Assembly (NCBI RefSeq): GCF_029076845.1
Contig: NZ_JARESE010000062.1
Location: 186,001 to 250,000, forward strand
Origin: Novosphingobium album (ex Liu et al. 2023)
GTDB taxonomy: Bacteria; Pseudomonadota; Alphaproteobacteria; Sphingomonadales; Sphingomonadaceae
Reading direction: 5' to 3'
Length of the DNA: 64,000 nt
Positions 8,391 through 19,296 of the stretch are shown here, in pieces. The notes beneath the pieces are model-generated. The model did no database searches. It was not told the DNA's origin and was given only the letters and a program-made list of their open reading frames with translations. The stretch's first letter is position 1. Every line of letters starts with the position of its first letter. Made by a program: the position numbers and the translations under genes.

Positions 8391-9887
8391 ATGAAGAGGA
8401 AGCGGGCGTTTCTGGCGGGCGTGTGCGCCCTGGCCGTGATCGGGTCGGGCGCGGTCATCGGCAAGGAGGAAAAGCCCCCCATGCCGCCCGAACTGGAAGC
8501 CAGGATCGCCGGGCTGTCCAAGGAAAAGCGCGACTTCCTGGTGTCCGACCCGGCCGAGATGTTCGCCGGTTCCTACGAAAAGCTCTATACCCGGCTCGCG
8601 ACCAAGACCCCGCAGGAGATCGACGCCTATATCGAAGGCATGATGGCCGCGGTCGAAGCCGCCAGGTTCCATCCCGAAACGGACATGGCGGCCATCCCGC
8701 TGGACACCGGGGACAAGAACTTCAACGGCTGGAAGCTGCGCCGCCCGCAAGGGCTCGATCCGCACCGCGAGCCCGGCCCGTTCGAGCTGAGCTATTACGC
8801 CCACGGGCGCGGAGGCGGCGTCTATGGCGGGGGCATCGCCACTTTCGCGGGCGCGCCGGTGGCGATCTATCCCGAGGATCTGGTGGCCGGCAAGGTCGAT
8901 GTCGCGATCGTCGGCGCGCCGCTGGACATGGGCTCGGGCTATCGCGGCGCCAAGGGCGGCCCTTCGGCCATGCGCACGCAATATGGCGCGGGCGGGATCG
9001 ACATGTTCACCATGGTCGATCCGTCGAAGGAGCTGAACATCGTCGATTACGGCGATATCGCGATCGACAACATGAGCACCGAGCGCACAGTGCAGCACGT
9101 GCGCGAGCGCGTGGCCGAGATCGCGCGCACCGGCGCCATTCCGTTCATCGTCGGGGGCGACCACAGCCTGGAATATTCCGATGTCGCCGGGCTGGCCGAC
9201 GCGCATGGCAAGGGCAGCTTCGGTGTGGTCCACTTCGATTCGCACTATGACGCGGGCAAGGGCGGGGTCCATTTCATCACGCACGGCGCCCCGGTCTATC
9301 GCGCGGTCAAGGAAGGCCATGTGCTGGGCAGGAACTATATCCAGGTCGGCCTGCGCGGCCCCTGGCCGGGCGCCGAGGGCTTCGAATGGATGCGCGACAA
9401 CGGCGTACGCTATCACGCGATGCCGGAAATCGAGAAGAGCGGCTGGCAGGCCACGATGGAGCGCGCGCTGAAGGAAGCGCGCGAGAGCGGGAAGAAGATC
9501 TACGTCTCGTTCGATGTCGACGTGTTCGATCCCGCCTTCGTCCCCGGCACCGGCACGCCCGTGCCCGGCGGCCTGACCATGCGCGAGGCGATCCCGATCG
9601 TGCGCCGACTCTGCGCCGAGAACGAACTGGTCGGCTTCGAGATCGTCGAGCTGGCGCCGGTCCTCGATCCGACCTACCGCAGCGCGCTCAACGCCAATTT
9701 CATCATGCACGCCTGCCTCACCGGCGTCGCGATGCGCAAGAAGGGGATCAGGCAGGTCAACTTCCTGTCCGATCTCACCACCGAGCACGGCCAGCCGGGG
9801 TTCGGCGAGAAGGCGGCAAAGGCGGGCAAGACCGAGAAAGTCGATCCCGATTACGCCCGTGGCGGGCGATCCCGTTCCGGGACGTGA
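8391..9887 (+). CDS. Exported arginase/agmatinase-family ureohydrolase
   Basis: This 498-residue protein has a basic, hydrophobic N-terminus (MKRKRAFLAGVCALAVIGSG) that looks like a signal peptide or anchor. A roughly 150-residue non-catalytic N-terminal part precedes the ureohydrolase domain. The metal ligands are visible as GGDHSLEY (about residue 257), HFDSHYDAG (about 283) and SFDVDVFDP (about 375). The usual DAHxD is DSHYD here. The family releases urea from arginine, agmatine, guanidinobutyrate or guanidine. An exported member is unusual. Its position beside urease and nickel genes fits a urea-producing role, but the substrate is not known. Confidence 0.83.
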   Translation: MKRKRAFLAGVCALAVIGSGAVIGKEEKPPMPPELEARIAGLSKEKRDFLVSDPAEMFAGSYEKLYTRLATKTPQEIDAYIEGMMAAVEAARFHPETDMAAIPLDTGDKNFNGWKLRRPQGLDPHREPGPFELSYYAHGRGGGVYGGGIATFAGAPVAIYPEDLVAGKVDVAIVGAPLDMGSGYRGAKGGPSAMRTQYGAGGIDMFTMVDPSKELNIVDYGDIAIDNMSTERTVQHVRERVAEIARTGAIPFIVGGDHSLEYSDVAGLADAHGKGSFGVVHFDSHYDAGKGGVHFITHGAPVYRAVKEGHVLGRNYIQVGLRGPWPGAEGFEWMRDNGVRYHAMPEIEKSGWQATMERALKEARESGKKIYVSFDVDVFDPAFVPGTGTPVPGGLTMREAIPIVRRLCAENELVGFEIVELAPVLDPTYRSALNANFIMHACLTGVAMRKKGIRQVNFLSDLTTEHGQPGFGEKAAKAGKTEKVDPDYARGGRSRSGT

Positions 9888-9906
9888 CGCGGCGCGGGCA
9901 TCCGCC

Positions 9907-9926
9907 CATACGTCAAATGCCCCATG
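9907..9926 (+). promoter_or_regulatory. TACGTC-type operator upstream of the urease operon
   Basis: The site reads CATACGTCAAATGCCCCATG, one base from the commonest form. It begins 53 nt before the chosen ureD start, in the 72-nt gap after the ureohydrolase gene. I see no convincing -10 hexamer at the 35-38 nt spacing found for the other copies. Confidence 0.62.
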
Positions 9927-9959
9927 CCACGGGGAGAGGCTCGCCAGCACACCTGTCTT

Positions 9960-10835
9960 ATGACCGCGCTGCGCGCCCTGCCCCTGCCTGATACCTCCCC
10001 GGAAGCGAAGCCGCGCGGCGCGGCGCGGATGCAGCGCGTGGACGGGCAGGCGATGGTCCGCTTCGGCCCGCATGGCGTGCGCGACCTCCGGCAAGTGGCG
10101 CCGGCGCGCTTGCTGTTTCCCGATGGCCGCGACGGCGATTTCCCGCTGGCGGTGACTGTCACCACCACCGGCGGCCTGACCGGGGGAGACCGGCTCGCGC
10201 TCGATATCGTGGTCGATCCCGGCGCGGCGGCCACGATCGTGCCGCAAGCGGCCGAAAAGCTCTACCGCGCCTTGCCCGACGACCCGCCGACGCGGATCGA
10301 GACGCGCGTCACGATCGGCGCGGGCGGCCGCTGCGAATGGCTGGCGCAGGAGGCCATCCTGTTCGACCGCAGCCGGATGCGCCGATCGCTGGAGATAGAC
10401 CTGGCCGCCGACGCCCGGATACTGGCCATGGAAATGCTGGTGCTGGGCCGGGGCGCGATGGGCGAGACTTATCGCGAGGGGCTGATCCACGATACCTGGC
10501 GCGTGCGGCGCGACGGTCGCCTCGTCTGGGTCGATGCGCTGCATGTCGCGGGCGACGTGGCCGCCACCGCCGCCGCGCCGTTCGGCTTCGGCGGCGCGAG
10601 CGCCCTTGTCACGCTGGTCCATGCCGGCCCGGCCGCGCCGGCCCATCTCGATCTCGCGCGCGGGCTCTGCGCCTCGCCCGGCAGCGGCGCCACCGCGTTC
10701 GACGGCCTCCTGATCCTGCGCATGACCGGGCCGGACCCGCGCGTGGTGCGCGACTGGGCGCTCAACGCCGCCGGCGCGTTGCGCGCCGCCATTTTCGGAA
10801 TATCGCCCAGGTTGCCAAGCCTATGCTACTGTTGA
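9960..10835 (+). CDS. ureD: Urease accessory protein UreD
   Basis: This 291-residue protein is a UreD/UreH family member and acts as scaffold for nickel delivery to apo-urease with UreF and UreG. Typical stretches are visible: [34 protein letters not shown] and [15 protein letters not shown]. The ATG at 9960 is chosen because an earlier in-frame ATG at 9924 lies inside the operator motif. It is the first gene of ureDABCEFG and is followed by ureA after 4 nt. Confidence 0.95.
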   Translation: MTALRALPLPDTSPEAKPRGAARMQRVDGQAMVRFGPHGVRDLRQVAPARLLFPDGRDGDFPLAVTVTTTGGLTGGDRLALDIVVDPGAAATIVPQAAEKLYRALPDDPPTRIETRVTIGAGGRCEWLAQEAILFDRSRMRRSLEIDLAADARILAMEMLVLGRGAMGETYREGLIHDTWRVRRDGRLVWVDALHVAGDVAATAAAPFGFGGASALVTLVHAGPAAPAHLDLARGLCASPGSGATAFDGLLILRMTGPDPRVVRDWALNAAGALRAAIFGISPRLPSLCYC

Positions 10836-10839
10836 CCCC

Positions 10840-11142
10840 ATGCATCTGACAGGTCGGGAAAAGGACAAGCTGCTGGTCGCCATGGCCGCCATCGTCGCGC
10901 GCAAGCGGCTGGAGCGGGGCGTGAAGCTCAACCATCCCGAGGCGATCGCCCTCATCACCGACCACGTCGTCGAAGGCGCGCGCGATGGCCGCCCGGTGGC
11001 CGATCTGATGGCCAGCGGCGCCCATGTGGTGACGCGCGCGCAAGTGATGGAAGGCGTGGCCGAGATGATCCACGACATCCAGGTGGAAGCCACCTTCCCC
11101 GACGGCACCAAGCTCGTCACCGTGCACAAGCCGATCCGATGA
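10840..11142 (+). CDS. ureA: Urease gamma subunit
   Basis: At 100 residues this is the usual length for UreA. It contains the family signatures [26 protein letters not shown] and [21 protein letters not shown]. It is the small structural subunit of cytoplasmic urease, which hydrolyses urea to ammonia and carbamate. Its stop overlaps the ureB start by four bases (ATGA). Confidence 0.98.
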   Translation: MHLTGREKDKLLVAMAAIVARKRLERGVKLNHPEAIALITDHVVEGARDGRPVADLMASGAHVVTRAQVMEGVAEMIHDIQVEATFPDGTKLVTVHKPIR

Positions 11143-11444
11143 TCCCCGGCGAGATCATACCCGCCGCCGGCGATATCCAGCTCAACGCGGGGCGCGCGAC
11201 GATCAGGCTGTCGGTCGCCAACAGCGGCGACCGGCCGATCCAGGTGGGCAGCCACTATCACTTCGCCGAAGCCAATCCGGCGCTGCTGTTCGATCGCGCG
11301 ACCGCGCGCGGCTGCCGGCTGGATATTCCTTCCGGCACCGCCGTGCGGTTCGAGCCGGGCCAGTCGCGCGAGGTCCAGCTCGTTGCCTATGCCGGCAGCC
11401 GCACCGTCATCGGCTTTCGCGGCGCCGTGATGGGGGATCTGTGA
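11139..11444 (+). CDS. ureB: Urease beta subunit
   Basis: This 101-residue protein starts with [19 protein letters not shown]. It contains [15 protein letters not shown] and [14 protein letters not shown], the conserved UreB core. It overlaps ureA by four bases and is followed by ureC after one base, consistent with fixed subunit stoichiometry. Confidence 0.98.
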   Translation: MIPGEIIPAAGDIQLNAGRATIRLSVANSGDRPIQVGSHYHFAEANPALLFDRATARGCRLDIPSGTAVRFEPGQSREVQLVAYAGSRTVIGFRGAVMGDL

Positions 11445-11445
11445 C

Positions 11446-13158
<1,713 letters not shown>

Positions 13159-13162
13159 GCCG

Positions 13163-13699
13163 ATGATCATGCTGACCGCCCGAGAGATCCTGCCCCGTGG
13201 AACCTGGTCCGAGGGCGACGCGTGCGACCGCGTGGTGCTCGATCATGACGAACGCCACCGCCGCCGCTTCCACTATGTCGCGCAGGGCGGCACCGGCTTC
13301 CTGCTCGACCTCGCGCGCGCCACGGTGCTGCGCGACGGCGATGGCCTGCGGCTGGCGGACGGACGGATCATCGCGGTGCGCGCCGCGCCCGAGCCGCTGA
13401 TGGAAGCGCGGGCGCAAAGCCCGCACGCGCTGCTGCGCCTCGCCTGGCACATCGGCAACCGCCACTTGCCCGCCGAGATCACGCCCGAAGGCATCCGTCT
13501 GCGGCAGGACCATGTGATCCGCGCCATGCTGGAGGGCCTGGGCGCCGAAGTGCGCGACATCGACGCGCCGTTCTCCCCCGAACAGGGCGCCTATGCGGGG
13601 GACGGCGAGCCGCACGGGCATGAGCATGAGCATGGGCACCATCATGGCCACGATCACGATCATGACCATGCGCACGGGCATCACCGCCATGCTGGCTGA
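13163..13699 (+). CDS. ureE: Urease nickel metallochaperone UreE with His-rich tail
   Basis: This 178-residue protein delivers nickel to the UreDFG complex. The core includes LLRLAWHIGNRHLPAE and RQDHVIRAMLEGLGAEV, where the conserved metal-site His lies. The last 25 or so residues are strongly His-rich (HGHEHEHGHHHGHDHDH), a nickel-storage tail seen in some UreE proteins. A second ATG at 13169 is an alternative start. Its 3' end overlaps ureF by 11 nt. Confidence 0.95.
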   Translation: MIMLTAREILPRGTWSEGDACDRVVLDHDERHRRRFHYVAQGGTGFLLDLARATVLRDGDGLRLADGRIIAVRAAPEPLMEARAQSPHALLRLAWHIGNRHLPAEITPEGIRLRQDHVIRAMLEGLGAEVRDIDAPFSPEQGAYAGDGEPHGHEHEHGHHHGHDHDHDHAHGHHRHAG

Positions 13700-14369
13700 C
13701 GCGGCGCTGCACCGGCTGCTGGCCTGGACATCGCCGTCCTATCCGGTGGGCGGCTTCACTTACAGCCACGGCCTGGAAACCATGGTCGAGCAGGGGCGCG
13801 TGCGCACCGCCGGCGATGTTGCCGCCTATGTCGAGGCGGTGCTGGCGCGCGGCGGCGGCTGGATCGACGCGGTGCTGTTCGTCCACGCCTGGCGCACCGC
13901 CGGGAACGAGGCCGCCTTCGATGAGATCGCCGAGCTGGCCGCCGCGTTTCGCGGCAGCAGCGAGACCGCGCTGGAAAGCCGGCAGCAGGGCAGTTCCTTC
14001 CTCACCGTGACGCGCAAGGCCTGGCCGCACCCCGCGCTCGATGCTTTCGCCGCGCGCCACGCGGATCGGCCCATCGCGCATTGCGCCATCATGGCGCTGG
14101 CCTGCGCCGCCCATGCCGTGCCGCTGGTCCCCGCGCTGCATGGCTGGCTTCACGCCGCCGCCGCCAATCTCGTCTCGGCCGGCGTGCGGCTGGTGCCGCT
14201 GGGCCAGACCGACGGCCAGCACGCGCTGGCCGCGCTGGCCGCCGCGATGGAAGCGATCGCCGCCCGCGCGCTCGTGACTCCGCTGGAAGACCTCGGCACG
14301 GCGGCACCCGAACTCGAACTCGCTTCGCTTGCCCACGAAACCCTCTACACCAGGCTGTTCCGCTCATGA
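13689..14369 (+). CDS. ureF: Urease accessory protein UreF
   Basis: This 226-residue protein acts with UreD and UreG, and in the family it gates GTP hydrolysis by UreG. It shows [21 protein letters not shown], the UreF N-terminal hallmark, and [12 protein letters not shown] near the end. The ATG at 13689 is chosen for a normal N-terminus. The frame is open upstream only because it reads the His-codon tail of ureE out of frame. Its stop overlaps ureG as ATGA. Confidence 0.94.
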   Translation: MLADAALHRLLAWTSPSYPVGGFTYSHGLETMVEQGRVRTAGDVAAYVEAVLARGGGWIDAVLFVHAWRTAGNEAAFDEIAELAAAFRGSSETALESRQQGSSFLTVTRKAWPHPALDAFAARHADRPIAHCAIMALACAAHAVPLVPALHGWLHAAAANLVSAGVRLVPLGQTDGQHALAALAAAMEAIAARALVTPLEDLGTAAPELELASLAHETLYTRLFRS

Positions 14370-14998
14370 CCATGACCAACGGACCCTTGCGCGTCGGCAT
14401 CGGCGGCCCCGTCGGATCGGGCAAGACCGCGCTGACCGACCGGCTGTGCAAGGCCATGCGCGATCGCTACAATATCGCCGCGATCACCAACGACATCTAC
14501 ACGCGCGAGGATGCGGAGTTCCTCACCCGCTCGGGCGCATTGGTGCCCGAACGGATCATGGGCGTGGAAACCGGCGGCTGCCCGCACACCGCCATCCGCG
14601 AGGATGCCAGCATCAACCTGGTCGCCGTGGACGAGATGGCCCGCCGCTTCCCCGGCCTGGAGATGATCTTCATCGAAAGCGGCGGAGACAACCTGGCCGC
14701 CACGTTCAGCCCGGAACTGGCCGATATCACGATCTACGTGATCGACGTTTCGGCCGGCGACAAGATTCCGCGCAAGGGCGGCCCCGGCATCACCCGTTCG
14801 GACCTGCTGGTGATCAACAAGATCGATCTGGCCCCGCTGGTCGGCGCCAGCCTGGAAGTGATGGACCGCGATGCCCGCAAGATGCGCGGCGCGCGCCCGT
14901 TCCTGTTCACCAATCTCAAGGAATGCGTCGGGCTGGACAGCATCGTCGAATTCATCGTCACCACCGGGGGCCTGCCCGAACGCGAAACGGAGCGATGA
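14366..14998 (+). CDS. ureG: Urease accessory GTPase UreG
   Basis: This is a 210-residue SIMIBI GTPase. The P-loop [13 protein letters not shown] begins near residue 11. Other motifs are [13 protein letters not shown], the metal-binding GCPH in [30 protein letters not shown] and the guanine-specificity NKID. It powers nickel insertion into urease. Its stop overlaps the start of the transporter-kinase gene by ATGA, so the sensor is translationally coupled to urease. Confidence 0.98.
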   Translation: MTMTNGPLRVGIGGPVGSGKTALTDRLCKAMRDRYNIAAITNDIYTREDAEFLTRSGALVPERIMGVETGGCPHTAIREDASINLVAVDEMARRFPGLEMIFIESGGDNLAATFSPELADITIYVIDVSAGDKIPRKGGPGITRSDLLVINKIDLAPLVGASLEVMDRDARKMRGARPFLFTNLKECVGLDSIVEFIVTTGGLPERETER

Positions 14999-17900
14999 GG
15001 CAGCCGGACTACATCCTGCGTGAAAAGCGGCTCTACAACAAATGGGTCGCGAGCCAGACCCTGGAAGACTATGCGCTGCGCTATACCGCCGACAGCGCGC
15101 GTCGCTGGTCGCCCCGCAGCGTGGCGGGCACCGCGATCGGTGCCACCGCCTTCCTCGCCTGCGAAGCGATCGGCGCCTCGATCACCCTGACATACGGCTT
15201 TGCCAACAGCGTCGCGGCGATTGTCGCCGGCATGGCACTGATGTTCGTCATCGGCCTGCCCATCGCCTATCAGGCGGCCAAGCGCGGGCTCGATATCGAC
15301 CTGCTGACGCGCGGCGCGGGCTTCGGCTATCTCGGCTCGACCATCACCTCGCTGGTCTATGCCTCGTTCACCTTCCTGCTGTTCTCGGTGGAAGCGACGA
15401 TCATGGCCGTGGCGATCCGGGCGATGACCGGGATGCCGATGAGCGTGGCCTACCTGATCTGCGCCCTCGCCGTCATCCCCATCGCCTTCTACGGCATGAG
15501 CGCGATCACCCGGTTCCAGGCCTGGACGCAAGGCATCTGGATCGTGCTGCAAATCGCGCCGATCGTCTATATTCTGTGGTCGGGGCCGGAAACGCTGGCG
15601 ATGTGGTCGCACTATGCCGGCCGCTTCGGCGCCGCCGACGGCAGCGTCAGCCTGCTGTCTTTCGGCTTTGCCCTTTCCACCCTGCTCTCGCTGCTGCCAC
15701 AGATCGGCGAGCAGGCGGACTATCTGCGCTTCCTGCCCGCGCGCGCGCATCGGCGCAATGCGCTGGTGGGCGGCGATGCTGGCGGGGGGGCCCGGCTGGA
15801 CCCTGATCGGCGGGGTCAAGCTGCTGCTCGGCTCCTATCTCGCCTGGTTCCTCGTCAGCAGCGGCGCCGCGCCCGACGATCCTTCGAGCCCGACCGCGCT
15901 GTTCCACGCCATCTTCACCCGGATGACCGCGTCGCCCGCGCTCTCGCTGGTGCTGACCGGGCTGTTCGTGATCGTCTGCCAGCTCAAGATCAACGTCACC
16001 AATGCCTATGCCGGCTCGATCGCCTGGTCGAACTTCTTCTCGCGGCTGACGCACAGCCACCCGGGGCGCATCGTCTGGCTGGTGTTCAACGTGCTGCTGG
16101 CGCTGCTGCTGATGGAAATCGGCATCTTCGCCGTGATCGAGCAGATCCTGATCCTCTATGCCACCGTGGCGGCGGCCTGGATCGGCGCGCTGGCGGCGGA
16201 CCTGATGATCTCCAAGCCGCTGCACCTCTCGCCGCGCGGGATCGAGTTCAAGCGCGCGCATCTCAACGATCTCAACCCGGTCGGCATCGGCGCCATGGTG
16301 CTGTCGATCCTGGCGGCGACTTGCGCGCATTTCCGCCTGCTCGGTCCCGTGGCGCAAGCGTTCGCGCCGGTCATCGGGCTTGCCGTCGCCTTCACCGCCG
16401 CGCCCGTCATCGCGCTGCTGACGCATGGGCGCTACTACATCGCGCGGCGCTCGCACTGGCCGGCGGGGGTGGAGGAAGCGACCTGCGTCATCTGCGAGAA
16501 CAGCTTCCAGGTGACGGACATGGCGCATTGCCCGATGTACGCGGCGCCGATCTGCTCGCTGTGCTGCACGCTGGAAGCGCGCTGCCACGATCGCTGCAAG
16601 CGCGACAGCCGCGCCACGCAGCAGCTTGCCGGCTGGCTGGAACGGCTGCTGCCCAACGCGGCGGCGCGCTTCGTCCATACCCCGGTGGGCCATTTCGTCT
16701 TCGTCATGATCGCGATCCTCAGCGCGATCGCCGCCATCGTCGGCACGCTTGCCTGGCAGGTCGAAGTGGCCATGCCGGCGGCCGCGCCGCGCCTTTCGGG
16801 TGTGCTGATCGGGCTGTTCCTGCTGCTGTCGCTGTGCGGCGGGGTGATCGCGTGGATCATCGTGCTGGTGCACCACAGCCGGCGCTCGGCCATGCAGGAG
16901 AACGAGCACCACGTGCATCGCCTGCTCGAAGAGATCGAGGCCCACAACAAGACCGAGGTGGAGCTGCAACAGGCCAAGGAAGCGGCGGAGGCGGCCAATT
17001 CGGCCAAGAGCCGCTATCTCGTCAGCGTCAGCCACGAGATCCGCTCGCCGCTCAATTCGATCTACGGCTATGCGCAACTGCTCGAACGCGGGCATGACGT
17101 GACGCCGGTGGAAGCGGCCAAGGTCATCCGCAGAAGCTCCGAGCACCTGACCAATCTGGTCGAAGGGCTGCTCGATATCTCGCAAGTCGAAAGCGGCGTG
17201 CTGCGCATATCGAGCGAGACGGTGCGCTTCCCGCCTTTCGTCGATCAGATCGCCAACATGTTCCGCCCGCAGGCGCAGGCCAAGGGCATCGCCTTCGAAT
17301 ACGAACGCCCCAAGCGCCTGCCCGGTTTCGTGCGTACCGACCAGAAGCGGCTGCGCCAGATCCTGATCAACCTGCTGTCGAACGCGATCAAGTTCACCCA
17401 GTCCGGCTCGGTCACGTTCAAGGTGCATTACCGCAGCGAACTGGCCACCTTCGAAGTGATCGACACTGGCATCGGCATCTCGCAGGAGGATCTGGCGCGC
17501 GTGTTCGAGCCGTTCGAACGCGGTGGCAACCCGGATGCGCAGCGCCAGAAGGGCGTCGGGCTGGGCCTGGCGATCACCCAGGCGCTGGTCCGCATCCTGG
17601 GCGGCGACCTTTCGGTGGAAAGCGAGCCGGGCAAGGGCACGCGCTTCACCGTACGCCTGATGCTGGGGCAAGTCACCGGCCCCAGCCAGGAGATCAGCCC
17701 GGTCGAGCGCATCACCGGCTATGAGGGGGAACGCCGCAAGGTCCTGGTGATCGATGACGATCCGGCGCAGATCGGCATGGTGCGCACTTTGCTGCAACCG
17801 CTCGACTTCGAGGTGTTCGAAGCCTCCAACGGCAGCGACGGGCGTGCGATCGCCAGCAGGGAACGGCCCGACATCATCCTGCTCGATATCTCGATGCCCG

Positions 17901-18352
17901 GCGAATCCGGCTGGGACGTGTGCCATGACTTGCGCAAGGAACTGGGCCCGGCGGTGAAGATCGTGATGGTATCGGCCAATGCGCACGAATTCAGCCGGGG
18001 CGGCGATGGCCATGCCAACCACGACATGTTCCTGAAAAAGCCGGTGGAGCTTGATGCCATGCTCGATGTCGTGGCCGAGCAGCTTTCGATCCGCTGGGTC
18101 GGCGAAAATCCCGAAGCGGCCATGCCCCAGCGCGATCAGGCCGAACTGCCCCCGCTTCCCGCCAGCGCCGCGCCGTTCCTGGCCGAGATCGAGCAGAAGG
18201 CGATCATCGGCCACGTTCGCGGCATGGAGGCGGGCATCCGCGCGCTGGAAGACGCCGTGCCCGAAGCCGCGCCGCTGGTCGCCCGGCTGCTCGACCAGCT
18301 CGACCGCTTCGATATCCAGATGCTTCTCAAGACCGTCAGGGCCAGCCGATGA
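14995..18352 (+). pseudogene. NCS1-type transporter/hybrid histidine kinase fusion, apparent frameshift near 15.75 kb
   Basis: The 5' part, from the ATG at 14995, encodes a nucleobase:cation symporter-1-like domain with about 12 membrane spans. A Cys-rich linker (CVICENSF...HCPMYAAPICSLCC, about 16.48-16.60 kb), two more spans and a coiled coil follow. Then come HisKA (His in VSHEIRSPLNS, codon 17033), HATPase (NLLSNAIKFT, GVGLGLAI) and a receiver domain (Asp in ILLDISMPG, codon 17885). Frame 1 is coding to ADYLRFLP and frame 2 from RWWAAMLAGGPGW. The shift therefore lies between about 15736 and 15765, next to a (GC)5 tract at 15739-15748. It may be an assembly error, a slippage mutation or a true lesion. 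Restored length is about 1118 residues. Confidence 0.85.
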
Positions 18353-19272
18353 ACCCCGCCCCGCCGCGCAGCGACACCGTCCTTGTCGTCGACGATACGC
18401 AGGAATCGCTGCGGTTCCTCACCGACACGCTCGAAGCGGCCGGAATCTCTGTGCTCATCGCCACCAGCGGCGAGGCGGCGCTGCAATTGCTGGAACATGT
18501 CGTGCCCGATCTCGTGCTGATGGACGCGGTCATGCCGGGGCTTGACGGGTTCGAGACGACGCGGGCGATCAAGGCCATGCCGGCGGGCGCGCATGTGCCG
18601 ATCATCTTCATGACCGGGCTGACCGAAAGTGAGCATGTCGTCCACGCGCTCGATGCCGGCGGGGTCGACTACTTGCGCAAGCCCATCGTGGTCGAGGAAC
18701 TGCTGGCGCGCGTGCGCGTGCACATGGCCAATGCCCGCCAGACCCGTGGCAGCCACTATGCGCTCGATGTCACCGGCCGCAGCCTGATCGCGGTGGTGGA
18801 CGAGGCGCAAGTCGCCTGGTGCACGCCGACGGCCGAGAAGCTGCTGCAGATGTTCGATCCCGAATGGTCGCGGCACGAGCACGCGCTGCCGCCGATCCTG
18901 CGCGGCCCGGTCACGCGGCTGTTCCATGAGGATGCCGCGCCGGGCACCACCACCAAGATCGAGGTCGATGCCGGGCGCTCGCTGGAGCTGATCGTCGTCG
19001 GCCGGTCGCGGCCGGGCGAACTGCTGATCCGGGTCAACTACATAGACCCGCTGGCCGATATCGCCTGCCTGCAGCAGCATTTCGGGCTGACCCAGCGCGA
19101 GGCCGAAGTGCTGCTGTGGATCAGCTATGGCAAGCCCAACCGCGTGATCAGCGAAATCCTGTCGATCAGCCCGCGCACGGTGAACAAGCATCTGGAGCAG
19201 GTGTTCGAGAAGCTGGGCGTGGAAACCCGTGCCGCCGCCGCGGCTTTCGCGGTGCGGATCATCGCGCAATAG
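18349..19272 (+). CDS. LuxR/NarL-type response regulator paired with the transporter-kinase
   Basis: This 307-residue protein has an N-terminal receiver domain with acidic pocket (VLVVDDTQES), phospho-acceptor Asp59 (LVLMDAVMPG) and Lys in DYLRKPI. A middle domain of about 110 residues of unclear type follows. A LuxR helix-turn-helix lies near the C-terminus: LTQREAEVLLWISYGKPNRV and ISPRTVNKHLEQVFEKLGV. It overlaps the kinase gene by ATGA, so the two are cognate by context. It is the best local candidate for binding the recurring TACGTC-type operators; this is inference. Confidence 0.9.
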   Translation: MNPAPPRSDTVLVVDDTQESLRFLTDTLEAAGISVLIATSGEAALQLLEHVVPDLVLMDAVMPGLDGFETTRAIKAMPAGAHVPIIFMTGLTESEHVVHALDAGGVDYLRKPIVVEELLARVRVHMANARQTRGSHYALDVTGRSLIAVVDEAQVAWCTPTAEKLLQMFDPEWSRHEHALPPILRGPVTRLFHEDAAPGTTTKIEVDAGRSLELIVVGRSRPGELLIRVNYIDPLADIACLQQHFGLTQREAEVLLWISYGKPNRVISEILSISPRTVNKHLEQVFEKLGVETRAAAAAFAVRIIAQ

Positions 19273-19296
19273 CTTTCCGGGCCGCTGCCCGCCGCC

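Noticed and set aside
14329..15770. Long frames reading through ureF/ureG before the transporter-kinase, and long antisense frames over urease and TamB
   Set aside because: High GC makes non-coding frames stay open. Their products are Arg/Ala/Gly-rich with no family motifs, and the real genes in other frames are fully recognisable.
15784..15790. A G7 run as the site of the kinase frameshift
   Set aside because: The conserved RWWAAMLAGG stretch upstream of the run is already in the second frame, so the shift must lie before it.
18349..19272. LuxR-type quorum-sensing receptor
   Set aside because: The N-terminus is a phosphorylation receiver domain, not an acyl-homoserine-lactone binding domain, and no LuxI-type gene is present.
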